Positions 35,338 through 43,001 of a DNA stretch of 64,000 nt are shown one piece after another (within the stretch, counting starts at the first letter, position 1; each line of letters starts with the position of its first letter). Below the pieces are notes generated by a model. It was not told the DNA's origin, made no database searches, and saw only the letters and a list, made by a program, of their open reading frames with translations. This DNA is from Aquabacterium sp. NJ1 (GTDB lineage Bacteria > Pseudomonadota > Gammaproteobacteria > Burkholderiales > Burkholderiaceae_C), in contig NZ_JRKM01000001.1 of NCBI RefSeq assembly GCF_000768065.1, forward strand, positions 62,001 to 126,000, written 5' to 3'. Position numbers and translations under genes: made by a program.

Positions 35338-36399
35338 TCATGAATGCGAGTGCCGATGGTGTGTGTCGGGGTAGTGAGCATGGCGGTGTGTCATTTTCTC
35401 ATGCTGATGTGAATGTGCGTGCGGCTCAACGGCGTCCCATTCAAAATCATGCGTGTGCTGGTGGTGTGCATCGTGACGGTGCCCGTGTTCGTGGTGCAGC
35501 GCCATGTGTTCGTGTTCATGCGAATGGTGCTCGGTGAGGTGCAACCAAACGCCCAAACCCATCAGCGCGGTCGCCGCCCAGAAGATGCTGCTGGCGGGCT
35601 CGCCAAAAACGGCAATTGACATGGCTGCACCAACAAACGGTGCCGTAGAGAAATACGCACCGGTGCGCGCCGTCCCCAAGCCGCGCAGGGCCAGAACGAA
35701 CAGCACCAGACTCAGGCCATAGCCCAGAAAGCCAATCAACATGGCCGATGACAACAAACTGGCAGTGGGCCACGCGGCGCCCAGTGCCAAACCCAATGCC
35801 GTGTTGACGCTCCCGGCCACAAGGCCTTTGCTGCCTGCAATGAACAAGGCATCGGACGCTGACACCTTGCGCGTGAGGTTGTTGTCGATGGCCCAAGCCA
35901 GACACGCTCCCGCCAAAGCCAAGGGGCCGATGCCTGTCACTGACGCTTCACCGGTTGGCCAAGCCAGCACGGCACCACCTGCCACGATCAGTGCCATGCC
36001 CAACACGATGCGGCGATCGGTGTTCTCACGGAACACCATCCACGCCAGCACGGCGGTCAGCACCGATTCCAGGTTCAGAAACAGCGATGCTGTGGCGGCT
36101 GTGGTGTGTGCCAGCCCGACCATCAGCAACAGCGGGCCCAGCACGCCACCAAAAGCAATAGCACCCAACAACCAGGGCCACTCGTTACGAGGCATGCCGG
36201 GTGACTGCCAACCTTTGTCGCGCACCAGGCGGACCAGCGTCAAACCCAGGCCGCTGCCCAAATAGAGCAACCCCGCCAGCATGAAGGGCGATGCGGTGGC
36301 AAAGTCTGCGCCGATGAGCTGCTTGGCAAACGGGGTGCTCGCGCCGAACAGGATGGCGGCACCCAAGGCAGGCCAAGCCGCACGGTGCAACCCAATCAT
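35338..36399 (-). CDS. EamA/DMT exporter with long His-rich C-terminus
   Basis: About 353 residues. Ten membrane helices in two EamA repeats (starting LGAAILFGASTPFAKQLIG and later LALAGACLAWAIDNNLTRKV) are followed by a cytoplasmic tail of about 65 residues, more than a third of them His (HHSHEHEHMALHHEHGHRHD and so on). DMT carriers export metabolites; the tail strongly suggests a metal-linked role, either binding or sensing. The start is the ATG that overlaps the methyltransferase stop by 4 bp. It is transcribed with that gene and perhaps with cadR. Confidence 0.88.
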   Translation of the reverse strand: MIGLHRAAWPALGAAILFGASTPFAKQLIGADFATASPFMLAGLLYLGSGLGLTLVRLVRDKGWQSPGMPRNEWPWLLGAIAFGGVLGPLLLMVGLAHTTAATASLFLNLESVLTAVLAWMVFRENTDRRIVLGMALIVAGGAVLAWPTGEASVTGIGPLALAGACLAWAIDNNLTRKVSASDALFIAGSKGLVAGSVNTALGLALGAAWPTASLLSSAMLIGFLGYGLSLVLFVLALRGLGTARTGAYFSTAPFVGAAMSIAVFGEPASSIFWAATALMGLGVWLHLTEHHSHEHEHMALHHEHGHRHDAHHQHTHDFEWDAVEPHAHSHQHEKMTHRHAHYPDTHHRHSHS

Positions 36400-37016
36400 G
36401 TGCTGCGCTTTCGGCACATGCAGTAGATGAACTGCTGCTCGGTACCAAAGGGGGGGTGGTGCACCTGCTCTTCGTGGGCCAGCAGGGTGAAGACCTCTCC
36501 GAACTCGGCGTGCAATTCGTCTGGTGCGTAACGCATGACTGGCAGGCCACTGCACTGTGTCGGCCCCTCGCTGCCAAACGTGGCCATGATGACGTGGCCA
36601 CCCGGCTTGAGCGCACGCAAGACCTGCTCGACATATGCCTCACGGTCTGCCTGCGTCGTCAGAAAGTGGAACACGGCGCGATCGTGCCAGAGGTCGATGC
36701 TGTGGGCGGCGAAGGCCGCACGGGTGATGTCAGCCTCCATCCAGGTCACGCGATCCGATCTGGCTCCCAGGCGGTGCCGACTTTCTGCCAAGGCGGCAGC
36801 CGACAGGTCCAGCACCGTCAGGTTGGTGTAGCCATCGTCCAGCAAGTCATCGACCAGCGTGGAGGCTCCGCCGCCGACATCGATGATGGCCGCGCCTCGG
36901 TCGAGGCCGCTTGCCTTGGTCAGCCGCATGGACGTATCGGCGTGCTGCTGAAACCAGCTAACGCTGTCCGGCGCTTTGGTGGAATAGACCTTTTCCCAGT
37001 GCTCTTTGTTTTGCAT
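36396..37016 (-). CDS. Class I SAM-dependent methyltransferase
   Basis: A 206-residue protein with a Rossmann-type SAM site IDVGGGASTLVDDLL near residue 45, then TVLDLSAAAL and a DLWHDRAVFHFL region. The N-terminus (HWEKVYSTKAPDSVSWFQ) is that of small UbiE/thiopurine-like methyltransferases, some of which methylate metalloids such as selenium or tellurium. The substrate is not known here. An AAGGAG site precedes the ATG. It lies 19 bp after cadR on the same strand and overlaps the EamA gene, so all three may be one transcript. Confidence 0.9.
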   Translation of the reverse strand: MQNKEHWEKVYSTKAPDSVSWFQQHADTSMRLTKASGLDRGAAIIDVGGGASTLVDDLLDDGYTNLTVLDLSAAALAESRHRLGARSDRVTWMEADITRAAFAAHSIDLWHDRAVFHFLTTQADREAYVEQVLRALKPGGHVIMATFGSEGPTQCSGLPVMRYAPDELHAEFGEVFTLLAHEEQVHHPPFGTEQQFIYCMCRKRST

Positions 37017-37035
37017 GCAGCACTCCTTGGCGTGT

Positions 37036-37467
37036 TCAACCCAGATGGGTGTGTCTTTCAGGTTTGGCTTCGGTTTCCATGGCCGCCAACCCTTGCAGGA
37101 TGCCGCACGATTGCACGGTTCGCTCGCTTTGACATCGCTGGCGCAATGCCGTCAGCTGTTGCTTGAGGTGGTTGAGCTCACGTATGCGTTCGTCAACGTG
37201 AGCGATGTGCTGATCAACCACGTCGTTCACCGCGCCACATCCTTGTTCGACCTGGTCTGCCATGCCCAGCAAGGTGCGGATTTCATCATGACTCATGTCC
37301 AGCGCACGGCAGTTGCGAATGAGCCGCAGGCGCTCCACCTGCTCGGGCCCGTACACCCGGAAGTTACCGCTCGTACGGGTGGGTGCAGCCAACAGGCCTT
37401 CCTTTTCGTAGTAGCGGATGGTCTCAACCGTGCACTGCGCAACCTGCGCCAACTCACCAATTTTCAT
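37036..37467 (-). CDS. cadR: Cd(II)/Pb(II)-responsive MerR-family regulator
   Basis: A 143-residue MerR protein. The helix-turn-helix (MKIGELAQVAQCTVETIRYYE) is followed by the wing and a dimerisation helix. The CadR/PbrR metal site is visible: Cys in RNCRALDM (near residue 77), Cys in EQGCGAVND (near 112) and Cys in QSCGIL (near 130), plus a His-containing tail. It should activate the divergent ATPase gene by untwisting the 19-bp spacer promoter at 37486-37516. Confidence 0.93.
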   Translation of the reverse strand: MKIGELAQVAQCTVETIRYYEKEGLLAAPTRTSGNFRVYGPEQVERLRLIRNCRALDMSHDEIRTLLGMADQVEQGCGAVNDVVDQHIAHVDERIRELNHLKQQLTALRQRCQSERTVQSCGILQGLAAMETEAKPERHTHLG

Positions 37468-37485
37468 GAGGACTCCAGAAACCCC

Positions 37486-37516
37486 TTGACTCTATAGTAG
37501 CTTCAGGTTGTGTAAT
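37486..37516 (+). promoter_or_regulatory. MerR-type promoter of the cadA-like gene
   Basis: The -35 box TTGACT (37486-37491) and the -10 box TGTAAT (37511-37516) are separated by 19 bp, the over-long spacing typical of MerR-activated promoters. An imperfect dyad (ACTCTATAG/CTTCAGGTT) fills the spacer and matches PbrR/CadR operators. It lies between divergent cadR and the ATPase gene. Confidence 0.85.
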
Positions 37517-37534
37517 GCGGTAAACAGATTCGCC

Positions 37535-39829
37535 ATGACCATGCCTGCCCCACAAGAAAACCTCCCGTTTGACCGCAACCCAGATGACGGCCTTGCTCAT
37601 GACGATGAGCCTTGCTGCGCTGAGCCAGCGCCACCTATTGCGTCCTGCAACACGGCGTGTTGTGGGCAAGATGCCCAACCCGCCAAGGTGACATTGGGCA
37701 AAGCTGCGGCCAAAGGCGGTTACACGCAAACGCCCATTCGCATCATGCAGATGGACTGCCCGACCGAGGAGGCGCTCTTGCGCAAGAGGCTGGGCGGCAT
37801 GGCTGGAGTTTCGGGCATGGAATTCAACCTGATGCAGCGTGTGCTGACGGTGTCACACGAGCCACAGGCCATTGATCTCATCCTGGAAGCGGTTCGTTCT
37901 TTGGGGTTCACGCCAGAGGTCGTCACCGACGCCTCATCCGAGGCTGTTGGCACGCCAGAACCTGCCGAGCCATGGTGGCCACTCGCCTTGGCCGGAGTGG
38001 CGGCCATCGGCTCCGAGGCCGCCGTCTGGCTGGGGTTGCCCACATGGCTGCCTGCTTTGCTGGCATTGGCAGCGGTGCTCGCCTGCGGCATCGGTACCTA
38101 CAAAAAAGGCTGGGTGGCCATTCGTCATGGCGACCTGAACATCAATGCCTTGATGAGCATTGCTGTGACGGGAGCGCTGGTGCTGGGCCAGTGGGCCGAA
38201 GCAGCCATGGTGATGGTGCTGTTCACGGTGGCGGAGTTGATCGAAGCCAAATCTTTGGACCGTGCGCGCAACGCCATCAAGGGCTTGATTCAACTGGCGC
38301 CAGAGCGTGCCTCCGTCCTGCAGGACGATGGCACTTGGCGGGATGTGGAGGCGAAGTCGGTCGCCATCCAGGCGCGTGTTCGCGTCAAGCCGGGTGAGCG
38401 CATTGCATTGGATGGCACAGTGGTCAGCGGTCGGTCAACGGTCAACCAGGCCCCGATCACCGGCGAGAGCCTGCCGGTGGACAAGGCACAGGGTGATGCG
38501 GTTTTTGCCGGGACCATCAACGAGTCGGGCTCATTCGAATACCTCGTGACGGCCGCAGCAGGCGACAGCACTTTGGCACGCATCATCCACGCGGTGGAAG
38601 AGGCTCAGGGTGCGCGGGCGCCAACACAGCGCTTCGTCGATCAATTCGCACGCGTCTATACGCCCGTGGTTTTTGCCATCGCGCTGGCGGTGGCGATCCT
38701 GCCGCCGCTGTTGATGGGTGCGGCTTGGTTCGACTGGGTTTACAAGGCGCTCGTTTTGCTGGTCATCGCCTGCCCGTGCGCGTTGGTGATCTCGACCCCG
38801 GTGACCATCGTGAGCGGCCTGGCCGCCGCCGCGCGCCAAGGCATCCTGATCAAAGGTGGGGTCTACCTGGAAGAAGGCCGCAAGCTGGTTTGGCTGGCCC
38901 TTGACAAGACCGGCACGATCACCCACGGCAAGCCGGTGCAGACGGACTTTGTCGTGTTGAACGGCCACAACGAGGCGGATGTTCGCAGCTTGGCCGCCAG
39001 TCTGGCCAGCCGTTCCGACCATCCCGTGTCACGCGCTGTGGCTGCAGCCGCCCAACAAGAAGGCATTGTCTTGCGAAACGTAGAGGGCTTCGAAGCGCTG
39101 CCCGGGCGTGGCGTCAAGGGCCTCATCGTCGGCAAACTTTGCTACCTCGGAAACCACCGCTTGATCCACGAGCAAGGCTGCTGCTCCCTTGAGCTTGAGG
39201 CGCGCCTGTCGGCATTGGAGGAGCAAGGAAAAACCGTCATCTTGCTGAGCGATGAGCAAAGCGTGCAAGGTTTGTTTGCGGTGGCTGACACGGTCAAGGA
39301 CAGCAGCCGCCAGGCCATCGCCGAACTCCATGCGCTGGGCATCAAGACGGTGATGCTCACGGGTGACAACGCCCACACGGCCCGCGCCATTGCTGGGAAA
39401 GTCGGCATCGACGAAGCACAGGGTGACATGCTGCCTGAGGACAAGCTCAGGGCGATCGAGGGCAAGATCGGGCAGGGCGGTTCGGTGGGCATGGTGGGCG
39501 ATGGCATCAACGATGCGCCCGCGCTAGCCCGTGCCGACATTGGCTTCGCCATGGGGGCAGCAGGCACGGGCACGGCCATCGAAACTGCCGACGTGGCCTT
39601 GATGGATGACGACCTGCGCAAGCTGCCACGCTTTGTGCGGCTGTCACGCCGCACCCATGTCCTGCTGGTTCAAAACATCGTGCTGGCTTTGGGCATCAAG
39701 GCTGTCTTTCTGGTCTTGACGCTGGTTGGCCTGGGGACCATGTGGATGGCCGTGTTCGCGGATGTCGGGGCAAGTTTGCTCGTCGTGGGCAATGGTTTGC
39801 GCTTGCTGCGTGCCCCCATTTCCCGCTGA
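37535..39829 (+). CDS. cadA: P1B-type Cd/Zn/Pb-exporting ATPase
   Basis: About 764 residues. The N-terminus has Cys-rich stretches (DEPCCAEPAPP, CNTACCGQ) and an HMA-like domain (IRIMQMDCPTEEALLRKRL), in which the CxxC is reduced to a single Cys-Pro-Thr-Glu, as in ZntA relatives. The core has the CPC membrane motif (IACPCALVIS, near residue 413), DKTGT (near 457), SDHPVS and GDGINDAPAL. It exports divalent soft metals from the cytoplasm. cadR and its MerR-type promoter lie upstream; czcI follows 43 bp downstream, so czc may also be reached by this promoter. Confidence 0.95.
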   Translation: MTMPAPQENLPFDRNPDDGLAHDDEPCCAEPAPPIASCNTACCGQDAQPAKVTLGKAAAKGGYTQTPIRIMQMDCPTEEALLRKRLGGMAGVSGMEFNLMQRVLTVSHEPQAIDLILEAVRSLGFTPEVVTDASSEAVGTPEPAEPWWPLALAGVAAIGSEAAVWLGLPTWLPALLALAAVLACGIGTYKKGWVAIRHGDLNINALMSIAVTGALVLGQWAEAAMVMVLFTVAELIEAKSLDRARNAIKGLIQLAPERASVLQDDGTWRDVEAKSVAIQARVRVKPGERIALDGTVVSGRSTVNQAPITGESLPVDKAQGDAVFAGTINESGSFEYLVTAAAGDSTLARIIHAVEEAQGARAPTQRFVDQFARVYTPVVFAIALAVAILPPLLMGAAWFDWVYKALVLLVIACPCALVISTPVTIVSGLAAAARQGILIKGGVYLEEGRKLVWLALDKTGTITHGKPVQTDFVVLNGHNEADVRSLAASLASRSDHPVSRAVAAAAQQEGIVLRNVEGFEALPGRGVKGLIVGKLCYLGNHRLIHEQGCCSLELEARLSALEEQGKTVILLSDEQSVQGLFAVADTVKDSSRQAIAELHALGIKTVMLTGDNAHTARAIAGKVGIDEAQGDMLPEDKLRAIEGKIGQGGSVGMVGDGINDAPALARADIGFAMGAAGTGTAIETADVALMDDDLRKLPRFVRLSRRTHVLLVQNIVLALGIKAVFLVLTLVGLGTMWMAVFADVGASLLVVGNGLRLLRAPISR

Positions 39830-39872
39830 TGGGTTCAAGGGCCCTCACATCCCAACCGATATACTCAAACCT

Positions 39873-40229
39873 ATGCGCCGCTGGATTGCCATCCTCTTGA
39901 TGTTCGTGCTGCCGCTTCAACTCAGTTGGGCGGTAGCGGCGAACTATTGCCAGGACGAGCAAGGGCAGCACGCGCCGCATTTTGGCCACCACGGGCACCT
40001 GAATCACACGGGTGTGGAAGCAACGAAGAAGCTGGCCAAAGGCAAACAGCAGGCTGATCGCGATTGTGGCTGTGCTGGCCACTTGTGCGGCGCCCACTTG
40101 CTGCCCTCCGGCATCAGCGTGTTGCCAGATGGCGCTCACGGGCAGCAGCTCAATGCCGTCGTGCCTCGCGCCTACCAGTACCTTGATCCCCCCAGGATTG
40201 AACGCCCCAACTGGTCGGTCTTGCTTTGA
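39873..40229 (+). CDS. czcI: CzcI-type periplasmic protein
   Basis: A 118-residue protein with a signal peptide ending near LSWAVAANYC and the CzcI pattern: YCQDEQGQHAPHFGHHGH, GCAGHLCGAHLL and a C-terminal PRIERPNWSVLL. CzcI precedes czcCBA in Cupriavidus and related bacteria and is thought to modulate czc expression or bind Zn/Co/Cd in the periplasm. The ATG is close behind the cadA gene. It should be part of the czc operon. Confidence 0.85.
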   Translation: MRRWIAILLMFVLPLQLSWAVAANYCQDEQGQHAPHFGHHGHLNHTGVEATKKLAKGKQQADRDCGCAGHLCGAHLLPSGISVLPDGAHGQQLNAVVPRAYQYLDPPRIERPNWSVLL

Positions 40230-40338
40230 ATCGGCGAGACGATCCACCCTTCATGGTTTTTTGTTGAGGTGACGCGCCTGTTGGCGTGTACCGGCTCGTC
40301 GAACTCACCCTCGTTGTGTCTACAACCCGGAGAATTCG

Positions 40339-41682
40339 ATGCACAGGCTATGGGTGCCGCTGGCGGCACTGACAACACTGACGACTGCAGTTTTTCCGCT
40401 GCAAGTCCATTCTCAAGTTTCTACCGACTCCAAAGAGGCCGCGCAGGCTGGGCATTTGCCTGAGCGCAGCGCGGACACCCCGGTACCTGCGCTGACGCTG
40501 GCTCAGGCCATGGCCTTGGCGTTGCAACACAGCCCGGAGTTGCGTGCTGCACAGCAGGACGTTCAGGCCAGCGAAGGCGCGGTGATCCAGGCTGGCGCAC
40601 GCCCCAATCCAGAACTGCAGACCCTGATGGAAGACACCAGGGCGCAGACGCGCACAACCACCGTGCAGCTGGCCCAGCCAATTGAGCTGGGGGGCAAGCG
40701 TGCCGCACGCGTGTCGGCCGCACAACTGGCCCAGACTCAGGTCGGCATCGAATGGCAGGCGCGGCGTGCCCAAGTGCGCGCCGATGTCACCGAGGCTTTT
40801 TTTGCCTCAGCCATCGCTCAAGAGCGCGTGCGGCTGGCTCAAGCATCGTCTGAGCTGGCCGCTCGGGCCTCCCTGGCCGTGTCCAAGCGCGTTCAGGCTG
40901 GCAAGGTCTCTCCGGTGGAGGAAACACGCGCCAAGGTGGCTCAAGCGTCCGTGGATGTCGAGCTGCTTCAGGCGCGAAGCGAGTGGCGTGTGGCCCAGCA
41001 ACGCCTTGGCAGCTTGATGGGCCAGTCTGCCTCAGACCTGGCACCCATCAACTGGGCGCCCTTGGTTGAAAGCACCGTCGCACTCAACCCAGCGTTCATG
41101 AACCAGCAAGCCGGTAGACTGGCCGACGCTCCCGCGTTGCGTCAGGCCCGACTGGAAGTGGACCGTCGACGAGCCCTGACCGATTTGGAAGAGGCCCGCC
41201 GCATCCCCGACATCACGGTGACGCTGGGTACCAAGCGCTCGGAGGAGCTGGGGCGCAACCAGGCCGTCATCGGTCTGGCCTTGCCGCTGCCCTTGTGGGA
41301 TCGCAACCAGGGCAATGTCTTGCAAGCCATGCGCCTTCAAGACAAGGCCGAAGCGGACCTTGCCGCCATGCAGATCCGGGTGGACAACCAATGGACGCAG
41401 TTGACCGAGCGCTACCAGGCGGCTCACGCCGAGGTTCAGACTCTTCAGCAAGACGTGCTGCCCGGCGCGCAGAGCGCGTGGCAGGCCGCCGTGACGGGGT
41501 TCGAGCTGGGCAAGTTCAGCTTCCTGGAAACCCTGGATGCACAGCGAACCTTGTTCCAGGCTCGCGCCCAGTACCTGCGTGCGCTGGCTGAGATGCATCG
41601 CACCGCCGCCGACATCGACCGTTTGCTGGGCACAGAGGCTTCAGAAGCGCCTCCTGCCAGTTCAGAGAAAGCACACCAATGA
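40339..41682 (+). CDS. czcC: CzcC-type outer-membrane efflux protein
   Basis: A 447-residue TolC-family channel with a signal peptide (residues 1-28, ending LQVHSQ) and the CzcC signature AQPIELGGKRAARV. The two helical halves are complete (LTLAQAMALALQHSPELRAAQ ... GFELGKFSFLETLDAQRTLF). It pairs with czcB and czcA immediately downstream, overlapping czcB by 4 bp. The start follows CGGAGAATTC. Confidence 0.94.
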   Translation: MHRLWVPLAALTTLTTAVFPLQVHSQVSTDSKEAAQAGHLPERSADTPVPALTLAQAMALALQHSPELRAAQQDVQASEGAVIQAGARPNPELQTLMEDTRAQTRTTTVQLAQPIELGGKRAARVSAAQLAQTQVGIEWQARRAQVRADVTEAFFASAIAQERVRLAQASSELAARASLAVSKRVQAGKVSPVEETRAKVAQASVDVELLQARSEWRVAQQRLGSLMGQSASDLAPINWAPLVESTVALNPAFMNQQAGRLADAPALRQARLEVDRRRALTDLEEARRIPDITVTLGTKRSEELGRNQAVIGLALPLPLWDRNQGNVLQAMRLQDKAEADLAAMQIRVDNQWTQLTERYQAAHAEVQTLQQDVLPGAQSAWQAAVTGFELGKFSFLETLDAQRTLFQARAQYLRALAEMHRTAADIDRLLGTEASEAPPASSEKAHQ

Positions 41683-42986
41683 ATCCCCTGTTCAAGCGCC
41701 AGGCTGGGCGCATCAGCCAACCCCAACTCATTGCCATGGCCGTCATCGTTGTGCTTGGCCTGGTCGCTGGCGCCTTCGTGCTCAAAGGCCGCAACGATGG
41801 TTCTTCGGCCCCGGAGGGGGCTCGCCAGGAGCATGGCCAAGCTGAGGCAAAAAGCCAAGATGCCAAGGAGCCCAGCGAAGGCAAGCCTGCCCATGAAGAT
41901 GCCAAGGAGCATGGCGATGAGGACCGCCATGAGAAGGCTGCCGGTCACGAGGGGGCAGAGCCACCCGTGGCCTTGAGCGCCGACCAGATCAAGTCGGCGG
42001 GCATTGTGGTCGAGCAAGCCGGTGCGGGGCGAGTTCGCACCGCGGTGCAGATGCCTGGCGAGGTGCGCTTCAACGAAGACCGCACCGCACACGTCGTGCC
42101 GCGTCTGGCCGGGGTGGTCGAGAGCGTATCGGCCAACCTGGGGCAGCAGGTCAAGAAGGGCCAGGTGCTGGCGGTGATCTCCAGCGTGGTCTTGTCTGAT
42201 TTGCGCAGCGAGTTGCAATCAGCCCAGAAGCGCCTGGTCTTGGCCAAGACAACGTACGAGCGAGAAAAGAAGCTCTTCGAGGACAAGATATCGCCGCAGA
42301 TGGACTATCTGCAGGCGCAGCAGGCATGGCGAGAGGCCGAGATCGCTGTGGCCAATGCAAGTCAGAAGCTCAAGGCTTTGGGCGCCTCGCCTGTGGCGGG
42401 TGAGCTCAATCGCTACGAGTTGCGCGCACCCTTCGATGGCATGGTGGTGGAAAAGCACCTGGCCCTGGGTGAGGCCGTCAAGGAAGACGCCCATGTCTTC
42501 ACACTGTCGGACCTGTCCACGGTGTGGGCCGAGGTCAGTGTGGCCGCCAAGGATCTCGCCCTGATCCGTGTGGGCGAGAAAGTCGTGGTGCGCTCCAGCG
42601 CCTTTGAGGGCGTTGCCACTGGCACGGTGGCTTATGTCAGCGCCCTGCTTGGGGAGCAGACCCGCGCCGCGACAGCTCGGGTGGTTTTGAGCAACCCCAA
42701 GCTGGCCTGGCGTCCCGGCTTGTTTGTCAACGTCGAAGTCGTCGCAGGTGAGGTCGATGCACCCGTGACGGTGGCCTCCAGCGCCGTGCAGAGCCTCGAA
42801 GGGCGCGATGTGGTGTTTGTCGAAGTGTCGGGGGGCTTTCAAGCCAGGACGGTCAAGGTCGGGCACGCGGATGCGCAACGTACCGAAATCACCAGTGGGC
42901 TCAAAGCCGGGGACCGCTATGCCTCGACCAACAGCTTTGTGATCAAGGCCGAGGTCGGCAAGGCTTCGGCCGAGCACGACGATTGA
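41679..42986 (+). CDS. czcB: CzcB-type periplasmic adaptor
   Basis: A 435-residue membrane-fusion protein. An N-terminal anchor (near 13-30) is followed by a charged His/Glu/Lys linker (KPAHEDAKEHGDEDRHEKA) that likely binds divalent metals. The adaptor core follows: HVVPRLAGVVESVSANLGQQV, a coiled coil (LRSELQSAQKRLVLAKTTYERE) and barrel segments (LSDLSTVWAEVSVAAKDL). It couples CzcA to CzcC across the periplasm. It overlaps czcC and ends 15 bp before czcA. Confidence 0.94.
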   Translation: MNPLFKRQAGRISQPQLIAMAVIVVLGLVAGAFVLKGRNDGSSAPEGARQEHGQAEAKSQDAKEPSEGKPAHEDAKEHGDEDRHEKAAGHEGAEPPVALSADQIKSAGIVVEQAGAGRVRTAVQMPGEVRFNEDRTAHVVPRLAGVVESVSANLGQQVKKGQVLAVISSVVLSDLRSELQSAQKRLVLAKTTYEREKKLFEDKISPQMDYLQAQQAWREAEIAVANASQKLKALGASPVAGELNRYELRAPFDGMVVEKHLALGEAVKEDAHVFTLSDLSTVWAEVSVAAKDLALIRVGEKVVVRSSAFEGVATGTVAYVSALLGEQTRAATARVVLSNPKLAWRPGLFVNVEVVAGEVDAPVTVASSAVQSLEGRDVVFVEVSGGFQARTVKVGHADAQRTEITSGLKAGDRYASTNSFVIKAEVGKASAEHDD

Positions 42987-43001
42987 TGCGAGGAAATCAA
43001 T

